The position numbers and the translations under genes were made by a program. A DNA stretch of 6,199 nucleotides from Pseudomonadales bacterium (GTDB taxonomy: Bacteria; Pseudomonadota; Gammaproteobacteria; Pseudomonadales; Azotimanducaceae), in contig JAKUTI010000164.1 of the NCBI GenBank assembly GCA_022448765.1, positions 1-6,199 of the forward strand, written 5' to 3'. The notes under the pieces were generated by a model. The model was not told the DNA's origin, did no database searches, and worked only from the letters and a program-made list of their open reading frames with translations. Shown here in pieces: positions 1-5,276 of the stretch (its first letter is position 1; every line of letters starts with the position of its first letter).

Positions 1-62
1 GGCGTCCACAAAGCAAAGATCCCGAGTACCGCAAACACTCGACCAAACCAAAGCATCTTCAT
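1..62 (-). CDS. 5' end of an unidentified exported or membrane protein gene (partial)
   Basis: The minus strand reads MKMLWFGRVFAVLGIFALWT and then leaves the window. One Lys and one Arg precede a hydrophobic run (VFAVLGIFALW), as expected for a signal peptide or an N-terminal membrane anchor. A good Shine-Dalgarno stretch (AGGGAGAGG) lies about 5 nt before the ATG at position 62. A second in-frame ATG at 56 is a less well spaced alternative. The strong ribosome site and export-like start make this a real gene in my view, but about 20 residues are too few to assign a family. It has a long upstream region (63-479) with a candidate promoter, so it is probably transcribed separately from the Spy-like gene upstream. 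Confidence 0.6.
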   Translation of the reverse strand, partial: MKMLWFGRVFAVLGIFALWT

Positions 63-96
63 TCGTTCCTCTCCCTAAATAAAGCGAGACCTAGTA

Positions 97-129
97 ATGC
101 CCGCAGCGATCCACAAATCGGACGGGCAC
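97..129 (-). promoter_or_regulatory. Stem-loop in the presumed leader of the 62-1 gene
   Basis: On the minus strand GTGCCCG pairs with CGGGCAT (7 bp including one G-U). Inside it is a small internal loop (TC opposite CTG), then CGAT pairing with ATCG around the hexaloop TTGTGG. It ends about 34 nt before the ATG at 62. No T-run follows, so it is not a terminator of the usual type. It could be a 5'-UTR element or a chance fold; I match it to no known riboswitch class. Confidence 0.35.
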
Positions 130-211
130 AATCACCACGACAATCATCAGCGTGGGACCGTGCGGCGCACCAGGTATTGCGGAGACACTCCCTATGCGGG
201 GTTTTATTTCC

Positions 212-237
212 AGGTTTTACTACGAGGTTTTACTACG
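212..237. repeat. Exact 13-nt tandem direct repeat
   Basis: AGGTTTTACTACG occurs twice back to back (212-224 and 225-237). Decayed partial matches flank it: GGTTTTATTTCC just upstream (200-211) and TTTTTACTGC followed by GCTACTACG downstream (241-261). The pattern suggests local slippage duplication in non-coding DNA. An array of binding sites is less likely because a 13-nt period does not keep sites on one face of the helix. Confidence 0.75.
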
Positions 238-321
238 TCCTTTTTACTGCTTGCTACTACGCCAAACGGGCTGTCCCTCTCACAACGGGAACTTCACCCT
301 CATTTGGAACTACTGGAACCG

Positions 322-350
322 CTTATACGATCCTTCTAAGCATATTACAA
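322..350 (-). promoter_or_regulatory. Candidate sigma70 promoter toward the 62-1 gene
   Basis: Read on the minus strand, TTGTAA (345-350; 4/6 match to the -35 consensus) is followed after exactly 17 nt by TATAAG (322-327; 5/6 match to the -10). Transcription would begin near position 315, giving a leader of about 250 nt before the ATG at 62. The -35 hexamer is part of a 10-nt-spaced direct repeat, TTGTAACGACTTGTAA (345-360), which could be a regulator site on one helix face. Prediction from motif matching only. Confidence 0.35.
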
Positions 351-479
351 GTCGTTACAACGCATTGCTTATGCTAGGAAACTCTCAAAAAGGGCTTGTT
401 CGAAAGCGAGCACACAGATCGGCGCACCGTCCTCGGGGTAACTGATATCGCACACCCAACAAACGCTAGAAGTCGCGCG

Positions 480-902
480 TTAAAGTAGTCCCGCGTTGGC
501 CATGTACTGCTTGTTGCCTATTTGGACAAAACGTCGATATTTTTCGAGCTGCTCGGCCGTCAATACTGACGCCATCGCCTCGACCGCTTGATTTTCCACT
601 CGCCGCAGATCGCGGCGCACTCGCACGTCAATCGCGCCGCCCTGACGACCGATACGCCGCTGGGCACCATTGCGTCTCTCAAAGTACTCGTTGACGAGTT
701 GCTGAAACTCTTCAACCTGATCGGGTTTCAAATCAAGCTTCTTCAGTTGATCCATTAATCGGGCTTTATAAGGATCCTCCGCTCCCGTTGTACCAAATGC
801 GTCCGTTTGCGCCGCATACGTTGTCCCGACAAGCGAAAAGGAAAAACACAAGGCCATCGCCAAGCGCCACAACGAGTTAGTGAAAAAACGATTGGAAGTC
901 AT
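480..902 (-). CDS. Small periplasmic protein, Spy/CpxP-like (LTxxQ) candidate
   Basis: This 140-residue product starts with a signal peptide: a positive N-region (MTSNRFFTNSLWR), a hydrophobic core at residues 14-28 and a likely signal peptidase I site near TYA-A or YAA-Q (residues 28-32). The mature part (~110 residues) is Arg-rich, charged and predicted helical, with no Cys. Two motifs resemble the paired LTxxQ elements of Spy/CpxP/ZraP proteins: LDLKPDQVEEFQQL (56-69) and LTAEQLEKYRRF (114-125), about 58 residues apart. Known Spy and CpxP are periplasmic stress chaperones of similar size; a chaperone role here is inference. The ATG at 902 has AGAGGG 7 nt upstream. The gene starts 90 nt after the MBL hydrolase stop, with no clear promoter or terminator between them, so it may be cotranscribed or have its own start. 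Alternative: an unrelated small helical exported protein. Confidence 0.8.
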   Translation of the reverse strand: MTSNRFFTNSLWRLAMALCFSFSLVGTTYAAQTDAFGTTGAEDPYKARLMDQLKKLDLKPDQVEEFQQLVNEYFERRNGAQRRIGRQGGAIDVRVRRDLRRVENQAVEAMASVLTAEQLEKYRRFVQIGNKQYMANAGLL

Positions 903-992
903 TGCTTTTCCCTCTTAACGAGACTCGTACTCAGTTTCCCCGATTGTCTCACAGTTGTTCATCATCATTGCCCAGTCGCAAAACGGCGCTGG

Positions 993-1775
993 TTACGCGA
1001 GGATCGTCGGCTGGGTCCAACCGATACCATGCGTTTGGGTAGCGTAGGCAAAGTTGGGGACTCGTTTCTCGAGTTCCCGAAAGGTACGCTGCAACAGCTC
1101 TTTCGCATTGTTTTGCTCGCTGATGTGGCCAATGACCACGTGGGTCAGCGCATCGTGGATGACTTCTTCCAAGAATCCCACGGCCTGAGCATTGGACAAG
1201 TGTCCGAGTTTGCCTGCAATACGGCGCTTCAACCGGGCCGGATAAGCACCATTTCGCAACATTTCAACGTCGTGGTTGCTTTCCACCAAAAGTGCATTGC
1301 ATTTTCGGTAGCTCTCAAGGACGAACGGGGTGATGTGCCCTAAATCGGTGAGAATCCCGATCGCCAGTTCACCGTGCGTGATCACGTACTGCGTGGGTTC
1401 TCGGGCATCGTGGGGTACCGGTACCGGAAGCACCGTCAGGTCCCCGACGGTCATGAACTCAGCCGGGACAAAAGCGCGCGCGAGGTGTTGATCCAAGTCG
1501 CGTTCGGCGAGCACACGAAGGGTTCCGTGTGAGGCATAGACCGGTATATCGAATCGGTGCGCCAGCGGAATGACCCCCCCAACATGATCCCCGTGTTCGT
1601 GGGTCACGAGCAGCGCATCGATCCTCTCGACAGAGATTCCCAGAGCCTTCAGCCGAACCGTCGTCTGTTTTACACTAAAGCCACAGTCCACCAACACCGT
1701 GGTCCCACCCCCTTGGACCACTGTTCCGTTGCCCCCACTACCGCTACCAAGTGACGCAAAGCGAATATGTTCCAC
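993..1775 (-). CDS. MBL-fold metallo-hydrolase, YycJ/WalJ-like
   Basis: About 260 residues with the metallo-beta-lactamase fold signature. From the chosen start, the opening is IRFASLGSGSGGNGT and the metal motif HEHGDH lies at residues 59-64. A further His is at 122 (PHDA), an Asp at 144 (LTDLGH), GHLSN near 191-195 and GHISEQNN near 216-223. The late GHLSN and HxSxxNN pattern is what I associate with the YycJ/WalJ group, for which DNA exonuclease activity has been reported in Bacillus relatives; cytoplasmic location is expected. The frame is open to an ATG at 1892, but that would overlap bamC by 76 nt and add residues unlike the family. I chose GTG at 1775, with a GGA-type ribosome site 7 nt upstream and 41 nt after the bamC stop. 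The same neighbour follows bamC in Pseudomonas, as I recall. Substrate unproven. Confidence 0.9.
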   Translation of the reverse strand: MEHIRFASLGSGSGGNGTVVQGGGTTVLVDCGFSVKQTTVRLKALGISVERIDALLVTHEHGDHVGGVIPLAHRFDIPVYASHGTLRVLAERDLDQHLARAFVPAEFMTVGDLTVLPVPVPHDAREPTQYVITHGELAIGILTDLGHITPFVLESYRKCNALLVESNHDVEMLRNGAYPARLKRRIAGKLGHLSNAQAVGFLEEVIHDALTHVVIGHISEQNNAKELLQRTFRELEKRVPNFAYATQTHGIGWTQPTILA

Positions 1776-1816
1776 GAGCAGTTCCGAACCAAAGAGATCG
1801 GTTTCCGTGGGCCTTT

Positions 1817-2941
1817 TCAGGCTGCCAACTCCCGCAACATCACGAGGATTTGTTCCCCCAGTTCGACCGAAACAGGACCACCCTGGGGCCATCGAATATT
1901 GACGTCGTACCCGTTTCCCGCGGCATCGATCCGAACCAAGATGGAACGGTCAGAATACCGGTCGGACCTGCCTGGAATTAGACGTCTAAACAGTCCCTCG
2001 GTCTCGCCCGTGAGAATCTCTGGATCAATATCGACCTCAAAGTAACCTTCGTCTCGGTGTAATGCCGTGACGTTCATTTCGGACCGTTCCAGCGCTTGTC
2101 CAACCGTCGCCCAGGCACGATCAAAATCGACATTCAAATGGAGCACCGGATAGCCTTTGTCGTCGCGCACCACGGCGGCCTTGGTACCCGTTGAAATCTG
2201 ACGCCCGACGATGGAAACACTCGGCTGAGCGAGACCAGCAGCGAAGTACGCTCCCAACTCATTCACCACTTCTGCTTCAATGGCGACCGCCGTGGATTTC
2301 TCCGGCCAATCGGATTTATCCACACTTGCTGTCTCGCTCACGTGACGAACGTGCACCTCAGCAGAGCCGCGACGGATGCCCTGTTCAACGCGAAAGATGA
2401 TCTGATCAAGGCCTGCAAAATTGCCAGCATCTCGTCTGGTATTCCGAAGCGCCGTGCGCACCACATCAGCATAATCTTCATTCTCGACGTCGAGCGCTTC
2501 CGAAAAAATAATCCCCTCCTCAGCCCGCTGTCCCGCAATTCCGACGCCGTTGTCCGCGAGGAATTGTTTAACTACCGGCCAGACCTGATCCGGGGTTTCT
2601 CCCACCACGATCCAACGCCGTTCGCCAAGTTTCTTGATGCGTATGGAGTTGTCGTCCTCGCGGCCCCAGATGCCGGTAGGCATGGGCGCTTTTTCCGGAA
2701 AAACCTTCTGCATGGGCCGCAATTGGATGTCGGGAATCGGCCAAGAATCGCGAACGGCCGAAGGATCTAGGTCTTCCGGAACAACAAGCGCCACGGGCGC
2801 CGTCTTGGCGTCAAGATAATCGTCCTTCGTACTCGCAAAGACGGCTCGTTCCTGACCAAATAAGCCACATCCAGACAACCAACACAGACCAAAAAGCGTC
2901 AAAGAGGAAATGGCGACCACCCGAGCCCCTTGACTCCTCAT
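1817..2941 (-). CDS. bamC: Outer membrane protein assembly factor BamC (NlpB) lipoprotein
   Basis: A 374-residue lipoprotein. The signal sequence ends in the lipobox LSGC with the acylated Cys at 25. Gly at the next position, not Asp, is consistent with Lol transport to the outer membrane. Residues ~38-90 form a Pro-rich low-structure segment (DDYLDAKTAPVALVVPEDLD), matching the conserved N-terminal part of BamC that binds BamD in E. coli. Two helix-grip-like domains follow, roughly 98-235 (RRWIVVGETPDQVWPVVKQFL) and 262-372 (YPVLHLNVDFDRAWATVGQAL). It is slightly longer than E. coli BamC (~344). BamC is a non-essential subunit of the BAM complex that folds beta-barrel proteins into the outer membrane. 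Its ATG overlaps the dapA stop (ATGA), with AAGGTGAG about 6 nt upstream lying inside dapA, so translation is probably coupled. The dapA-bamC pairing is typical of Gammaproteobacteria and supports the call. Confidence 0.95.
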   Translation of the reverse strand: MRSQGARVVAISSLTLFGLCWLSGCGLFGQERAVFASTKDDYLDAKTAPVALVVPEDLDPSAVRDSWPIPDIQLRPMQKVFPEKAPMPTGIWGREDDNSIRIKKLGERRWIVVGETPDQVWPVVKQFLADNGVGIAGQRAEEGIIFSEALDVENEDYADVVRTALRNTRRDAGNFAGLDQIIFRVEQGIRRGSAEVHVRHVSETASVDKSDWPEKSTAVAIEAEVVNELGAYFAAGLAQPSVSIVGRQISTGTKAAVVRDDKGYPVLHLNVDFDRAWATVGQALERSEMNVTALHRDEGYFEVDIDPEILTGETEGLFRRLIPGRSDRYSDRSILVRIDAAGNGYDVNIRWPQGGPVSVELGEQILVMLRELAA

Positions 2942-3813
2942 AGAGCGCTCACCTTCTTTAGCCGCTGCCTGACTTCGTCATGATGCGTCTCGGAAAGGGG
3001 TATCAACGGCAATCGAATACCCTCATCGATTCTTCCCATTTGCTGCAACGCCCACTTCGTCGGCGTCGGACTCGTTTCAACAAATAGTATGTCGTGGATT
3101 GGCTGTAGCCTCTGATCTAACTCTGCCGCGCCCGCATGATCCCCGTTCAAATAGCTATCGCAAAAAGCCGACATTAGCTCCGGAACAACGTTCGCAGATA
3201 CCGAAATCGTCCCGACAGCCCCCAGTTCCATCATCCTTAAGGTCTGAGCATCTTCGCCCGACAGCACAATGAAATCATCGTCCACCAACGCGCGAATAGC
3301 GCCAACGCGCTCGGCATCACCGCAGGCCTCCTTGATACCAATGATTTGCTCGATGGATGCTAACCGGGCGACGGTTTCCGGTTGCATATCGCACGCTGTG
3401 CGCGGCGGCACGTTATACAAAACCATGGGGATATCGACGGCTTCAGCGATCGCGCAATAGTGCCGGTAGAGGCCTTCCTGAGTCGGTTTGTTGTAATAAG
3501 GGGTCACCGATAGACAGGCGTCAGCGCCTGATTCTTTGGCGGCTTCCGTGAGTTCAATAGCCTCGGCCGTCGCGTTTGCCCCAGTACCCGCGATGACCGG
3601 GATTTGGCCGTTGACATGTTCGACCGTGACCTGGATGACCCGTTTATGTTCAAGGGGCGTGAGCGTGGCAGATTCGCCCGTGGTTCCCACCGGCACAATT
3701 CCGTGCGTGCCGCTGTCCAGATGCCATTGGATGAGGCGTTCGAGACCGCCCCAATCGACTTCGCCTGAGGATGACATAGGCGTCACGAGCGCAACAAAAC
3801 TGCCCTTCAACAT
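2938..3813 (-). CDS. dapA: 4-hydroxy-tetrahydrodipicolinate synthase
   Basis: Condenses pyruvate with aspartate semialdehyde, the first committed step of the diaminopimelate/lysine pathway; cytoplasmic, normally a homotetramer. The 291-residue product closely follows E. coli DapA. With the ATG at 3813 the key residues fall on E. coli numbering: Thr44-Thr45 in VGTTGESAT, Tyr107 in TPYYN, Tyr133 and Arg138 in YNVPPR, and the Schiff-base Lys161 in IGIKEA. The frame also has a GTG at 3822, but the ribosome site AGGTGG lies 5 nt before the ATG and overlaps that GTG, so 3813 is the better start. Most residues of the lysine feedback site are kept (Ser48, Ala49, His56, Asn80, Glu84, Tyr106), but position 53 is Pro where E. 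coli has His. It is the first gene of the run with bamC and the MBL hydrolase. Confidence 0.97.
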   Translation of the reverse strand: MLKGSFVALVTPMSSSGEVDWGGLERLIQWHLDSGTHGIVPVGTTGESATLTPLEHKRVIQVTVEHVNGQIPVIAGTGANATAEAIELTEAAKESGADACLSVTPYYNKPTQEGLYRHYCAIAEAVDIPMVLYNVPPRTACDMQPETVARLASIEQIIGIKEACGDAERVGAIRALVDDDFIVLSGEDAQTLRMMELGAVGTISVSANVVPELMSAFCDSYLNGDHAGAAELDQRLQPIHDILFVETSPTPTKWALQQMGRIDEGIRLPLIPLSETHHDEVRQRLKKVSAL

Positions 3814-3840
3814 GCCAACCACCTATTCGACAAGGGCGGT

Positions 3841-3869
3841 ATGGTAAAGGCGCTCAGGGGGGTTCACAA
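3841..3869 (-). promoter_or_regulatory. Candidate sigma70 promoter for dapA-bamC
   Basis: In the 68-nt gap between perM and dapA, the minus strand shows TTGTGA (3864-3869) and, exactly 17 nt later, TACCAT (3841-3846). Each matches the sigma70 consensus at 4 of 6 positions. The start point would fall about 20 nt before the dapA ATG, leaving room for the AGGTGG ribosome site. Moderate-quality match; read-through from tusA-perM remains possible because I see no terminator in the gap. Confidence 0.35.
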
Positions 3870-3881
3870 GATGGTACCGAG

Positions 3882-4949
3882 TTAGCTCGCTACGTCGGCT
3901 TGACGCGGCCAAGCGACGTAGATGGCCTTGACTAGCGTCGCCAGTGGGATCGCGAAAAAAACGCCCCAAAATCCCCAAACGCCGCCGAACGCCAGCACCG
4001 CGACAATGATCGTGATGGGATGGAGATTCACCGCCACGGAAAATAGCTTAGGCACCAGGATCATGCCGTCAACGGCTTGAACCACGAGATAGGCAATAAC
4101 GATCCAAAAAAAGTTAGCCGACCAGCCAAACTGCAGCAGCGCAACCGCGACCACCGGTAGCGTGACTACAGCGGCACCAACGAAAGGAACCAGGACGGAG
4201 ATTCCAACGAGCAAACCAAGGAGAGCCGCATAGTTAAGGCCGAGCCAAGCAAAGAGAACGTACGACGCAATGCCGACAATGAGAATTTCGACCGCTTTAC
4301 CTCGGACATAGTTGCCTATTTGCTCCGTCATTTCTGCGCCAACCCTCTCCAGTAGCGGTCGATTTGCCGGCAATAGTCCCGCAAACCAGCCGACCAACAG
4401 TTCTCGATCTTTGAGGAAGAAGAAGACCGAAATCGGCACCAACAAGACGAAGATAACGAGCCCAAATGCGTTGGGCAGCTGGCCCACGAGGGCTTGCAGG
4501 AAGACGCCTCCCAATTCCGTCAATTGCTCGTTTGCTGTCGCAAGCCACGCGCTTACCGTGTCCTGAGAAAAAAGCGCTGGATATGCCGCCGACAGGTCCG
4601 CAAAAAGTTCGGCAATCCGATCGATGATGCCGGGCATGGCATCGACGGTCTGATTCATCTGCTGCCACACCAACGGCAGAATGCCCACAAACAGCGCTAC
4701 TAACGCGCCGAGAAACAATACCGTCACGACGCCAATCGCGAGGACTTCGGGCATTCCCCAGGCAACCAAACGAACGACGACGCCTTGAATCAGAAAAGCG
4801 ACTATAAGGCCTGTGATTACTGGCGCAAGATAGGTCCCCAAAACGGCCAAGAAAACAAAGATAAAGCCGACGAAGAGCACCAAATAGATCGCCTCTTCGT
4901 TCGAAAAGTGGCGATTGATCCAACCACTAATGACGTCGACAAATTTCAT
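3882..4949 (-). CDS. perM: AI-2E/PerM family inner membrane permease
   Basis: A 355-residue polytopic membrane protein of the AI-2E transporter family (PF01594, formerly UPF0118). Hydrophobic segments lie at roughly 20-58 (a pair), 68-95, 160-179, 219-237, 240-273, 278-298 and 308-343. Family hallmarks are present: a soluble stretch at ~96-158 between early membrane segments, PISVFFFLKDRE (172-183), GLLVGISVLVPFVGA (245-259), and the end motif with LVPKLF, NLHPITIIVAVLAFGG and WGVFFAIPLATLVKAI. Characterised relatives include TqsA (autoinducer-2 export) and Na+/H+ antiporters; the substrate of the PerM branch is not settled and I do not assign one. The ATG overlaps the tusA stop by 4 nt (ATGA). 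The ribosome site is weak (GAGAAAAGAA, too far upstream), so coupling to tusA translation is likely. Confidence 0.92.
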   Translation of the reverse strand: MKFVDVISGWINRHFSNEEAIYLVLFVGFIFVFLAVLGTYLAPVITGLIVAFLIQGVVVRLVAWGMPEVLAIGVVTVLFLGALVALFVGILPLVWQQMNQTVDAMPGIIDRIAELFADLSAAYPALFSQDTVSAWLATANEQLTELGGVFLQALVGQLPNAFGLVIFVLLVPISVFFFLKDRELLVGWFAGLLPANRPLLERVGAEMTEQIGNYVRGKAVEILIVGIASYVLFAWLGLNYAALLGLLVGISVLVPFVGAAVVTLPVVAVALLQFGWSANFFWIVIAYLVVQAVDGMILVPKLFSVAVNLHPITIIVAVLAFGGVWGFWGVFFAIPLATLVKAIYVAWPRQADVAS

Positions 4950-5188
4950 CGATCGGTTCTTTTCTCAAGCAGATAGCTATAGGTTCCGTTGTCATCACAT
5001 GATTCTAGGAGCTTGTGACCACTTTGCTCCGAGAAAACGCGGAAATCCTTCACCGAGCCCGGATCGGTCGCAAACACGCGCAAAAGCGAACCTGGCGAAA
5101 GCTCGTTCAACGCTTTCTTGGCCTTTAGCAGCGGCATAGGGCAATTGAGACCCTTGACGTCAAGGATTAATGGCACATCATCGGACAT
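4946..5188 (-). CDS. tusA: TusA-family sulfurtransferase
   Basis: An 80-residue protein, close to the 81 residues of E. coli TusA. The family motif is intact: LDVKGLNCPMPLLKAKKAL at residues 9-27, with the persulfide-carrying Cys16 in CPMP (CPxP). TDPGSVKDFRVF (41-52) and SGHKLL (56-61) complete the two-layer fold pattern. Members relay sulfur as a persulfide for tRNA thio-modification, molybdenum cofactor or other sulfur pathways. The Pseudomonas homologue beside bepA (PA1006, as I recall) is linked to molybdenum homeostasis, so an orthologue of that branch is as likely as a strict tRNA-modifying TusA. The reading frame extends to a GTG at 5206, but the ATG at 5188 gives the usual family N-terminus; only a weak GAAG precedes it. 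It is the first gene of a tusA-perM pair. Confidence 0.92.
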   Translation of the reverse strand: MSDDVPLILDVKGLNCPMPLLKAKKALNELSPGSLLRVFATDPGSVKDFRVFSEQSGHKLLESCDDNGTYSYLLEKRTDR

Positions 5189-5276
5189 AGCTTCGAAGTA
5201 TCGCACACCAACTCAAAACACCGAGAACGCTGCAGCTTAAACAATGTCTGAAACCATTCGTTGTATGATTCTCATC
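5189..5276. promoter_or_regulatory. Divergent intergenic region between tusA and bepA
   Basis: This 88-nt gap must hold the starts for both directions unless the bepA promoter lies inside tusA. It contains the 8-nt palindrome GCTGCAGC (5229-5236) near its centre, and a -10-like TATGAT (5264-5269, plus strand) immediately before the bepA ATG. No well-spaced -35/-10 pair stands out on either strand, so promoter positions are not assigned. Confidence 0.3.

Larger units (their letters stand above)
63..479. other. 417-nt intergenic region without a convincing gene
   Basis: Several overlapping plus-strand reading frames of 66-97 codons exist here (97-339, 152-445, 177-377). They compete with each other, lack clear ribosome sites and give low-complexity, Cys/Tyr/Arg-rich products unlike real proteins, so I do not call them. 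The region separates two minus-strand genes. It contains a sigma70-like promoter (322-350), an exact 13-nt tandem repeat (212-237) and a stem-loop (97-129). No hairpin followed by a T-run is convincing as a terminator for the Spy-like gene. A weak T-run read on the minus strand (387-391) follows only an imperfect stem. A leader RNA or small RNA is possible. Confidence 0.6.

Noticed and set aside
382..412. Possible terminator hairpin (TGTTCG/CGAGCA) near a T-run, downstream of the Spy-like gene
   Set aside because: The stem pairs fully only on the plus strand through a G-U pair; on the minus strand, where it would be needed, it has a mismatch and the T-run is separated from it.
97..445. Overlapping plus-strand reading frames of 66-97 codons in the left intergenic region
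   Set aside because: They overlap in different frames, lack ribosome sites, contain the tandem repeat and give atypical protein composition; none resembles a known family.
918..928. 11-nt palindrome ACGAGACTCGT upstream of the Spy-like gene
   Set aside because: Short with a single-base centre; it could be an operator but no promoter pair is evident nearby, so I do not call it.
807..1343. 178-codon plus-strand frame opposite the Spy-like and MBL hydrolase genes
   Set aside because: Antisense to two well-supported genes; product shows no domain pattern.
2342..2770. 142-codon plus-strand frame inside bamC
   Set aside because: Antisense shadow of bamC, whose lipobox and domains are clear.
4297..4923. 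208-codon minus-strand frame overlapping perM in another frame
   Set aside because: Arg/Ser-rich frame-shifted shadow of perM; no plausible start context or family signature.
5152..5165. Perfect 14-bp palindrome CCTTGACGTCAAGG
   Set aside because: It lies inside tusA and encodes the conserved LDVKG residues, so coding constraint and chance explain it; no promoter fits around it.
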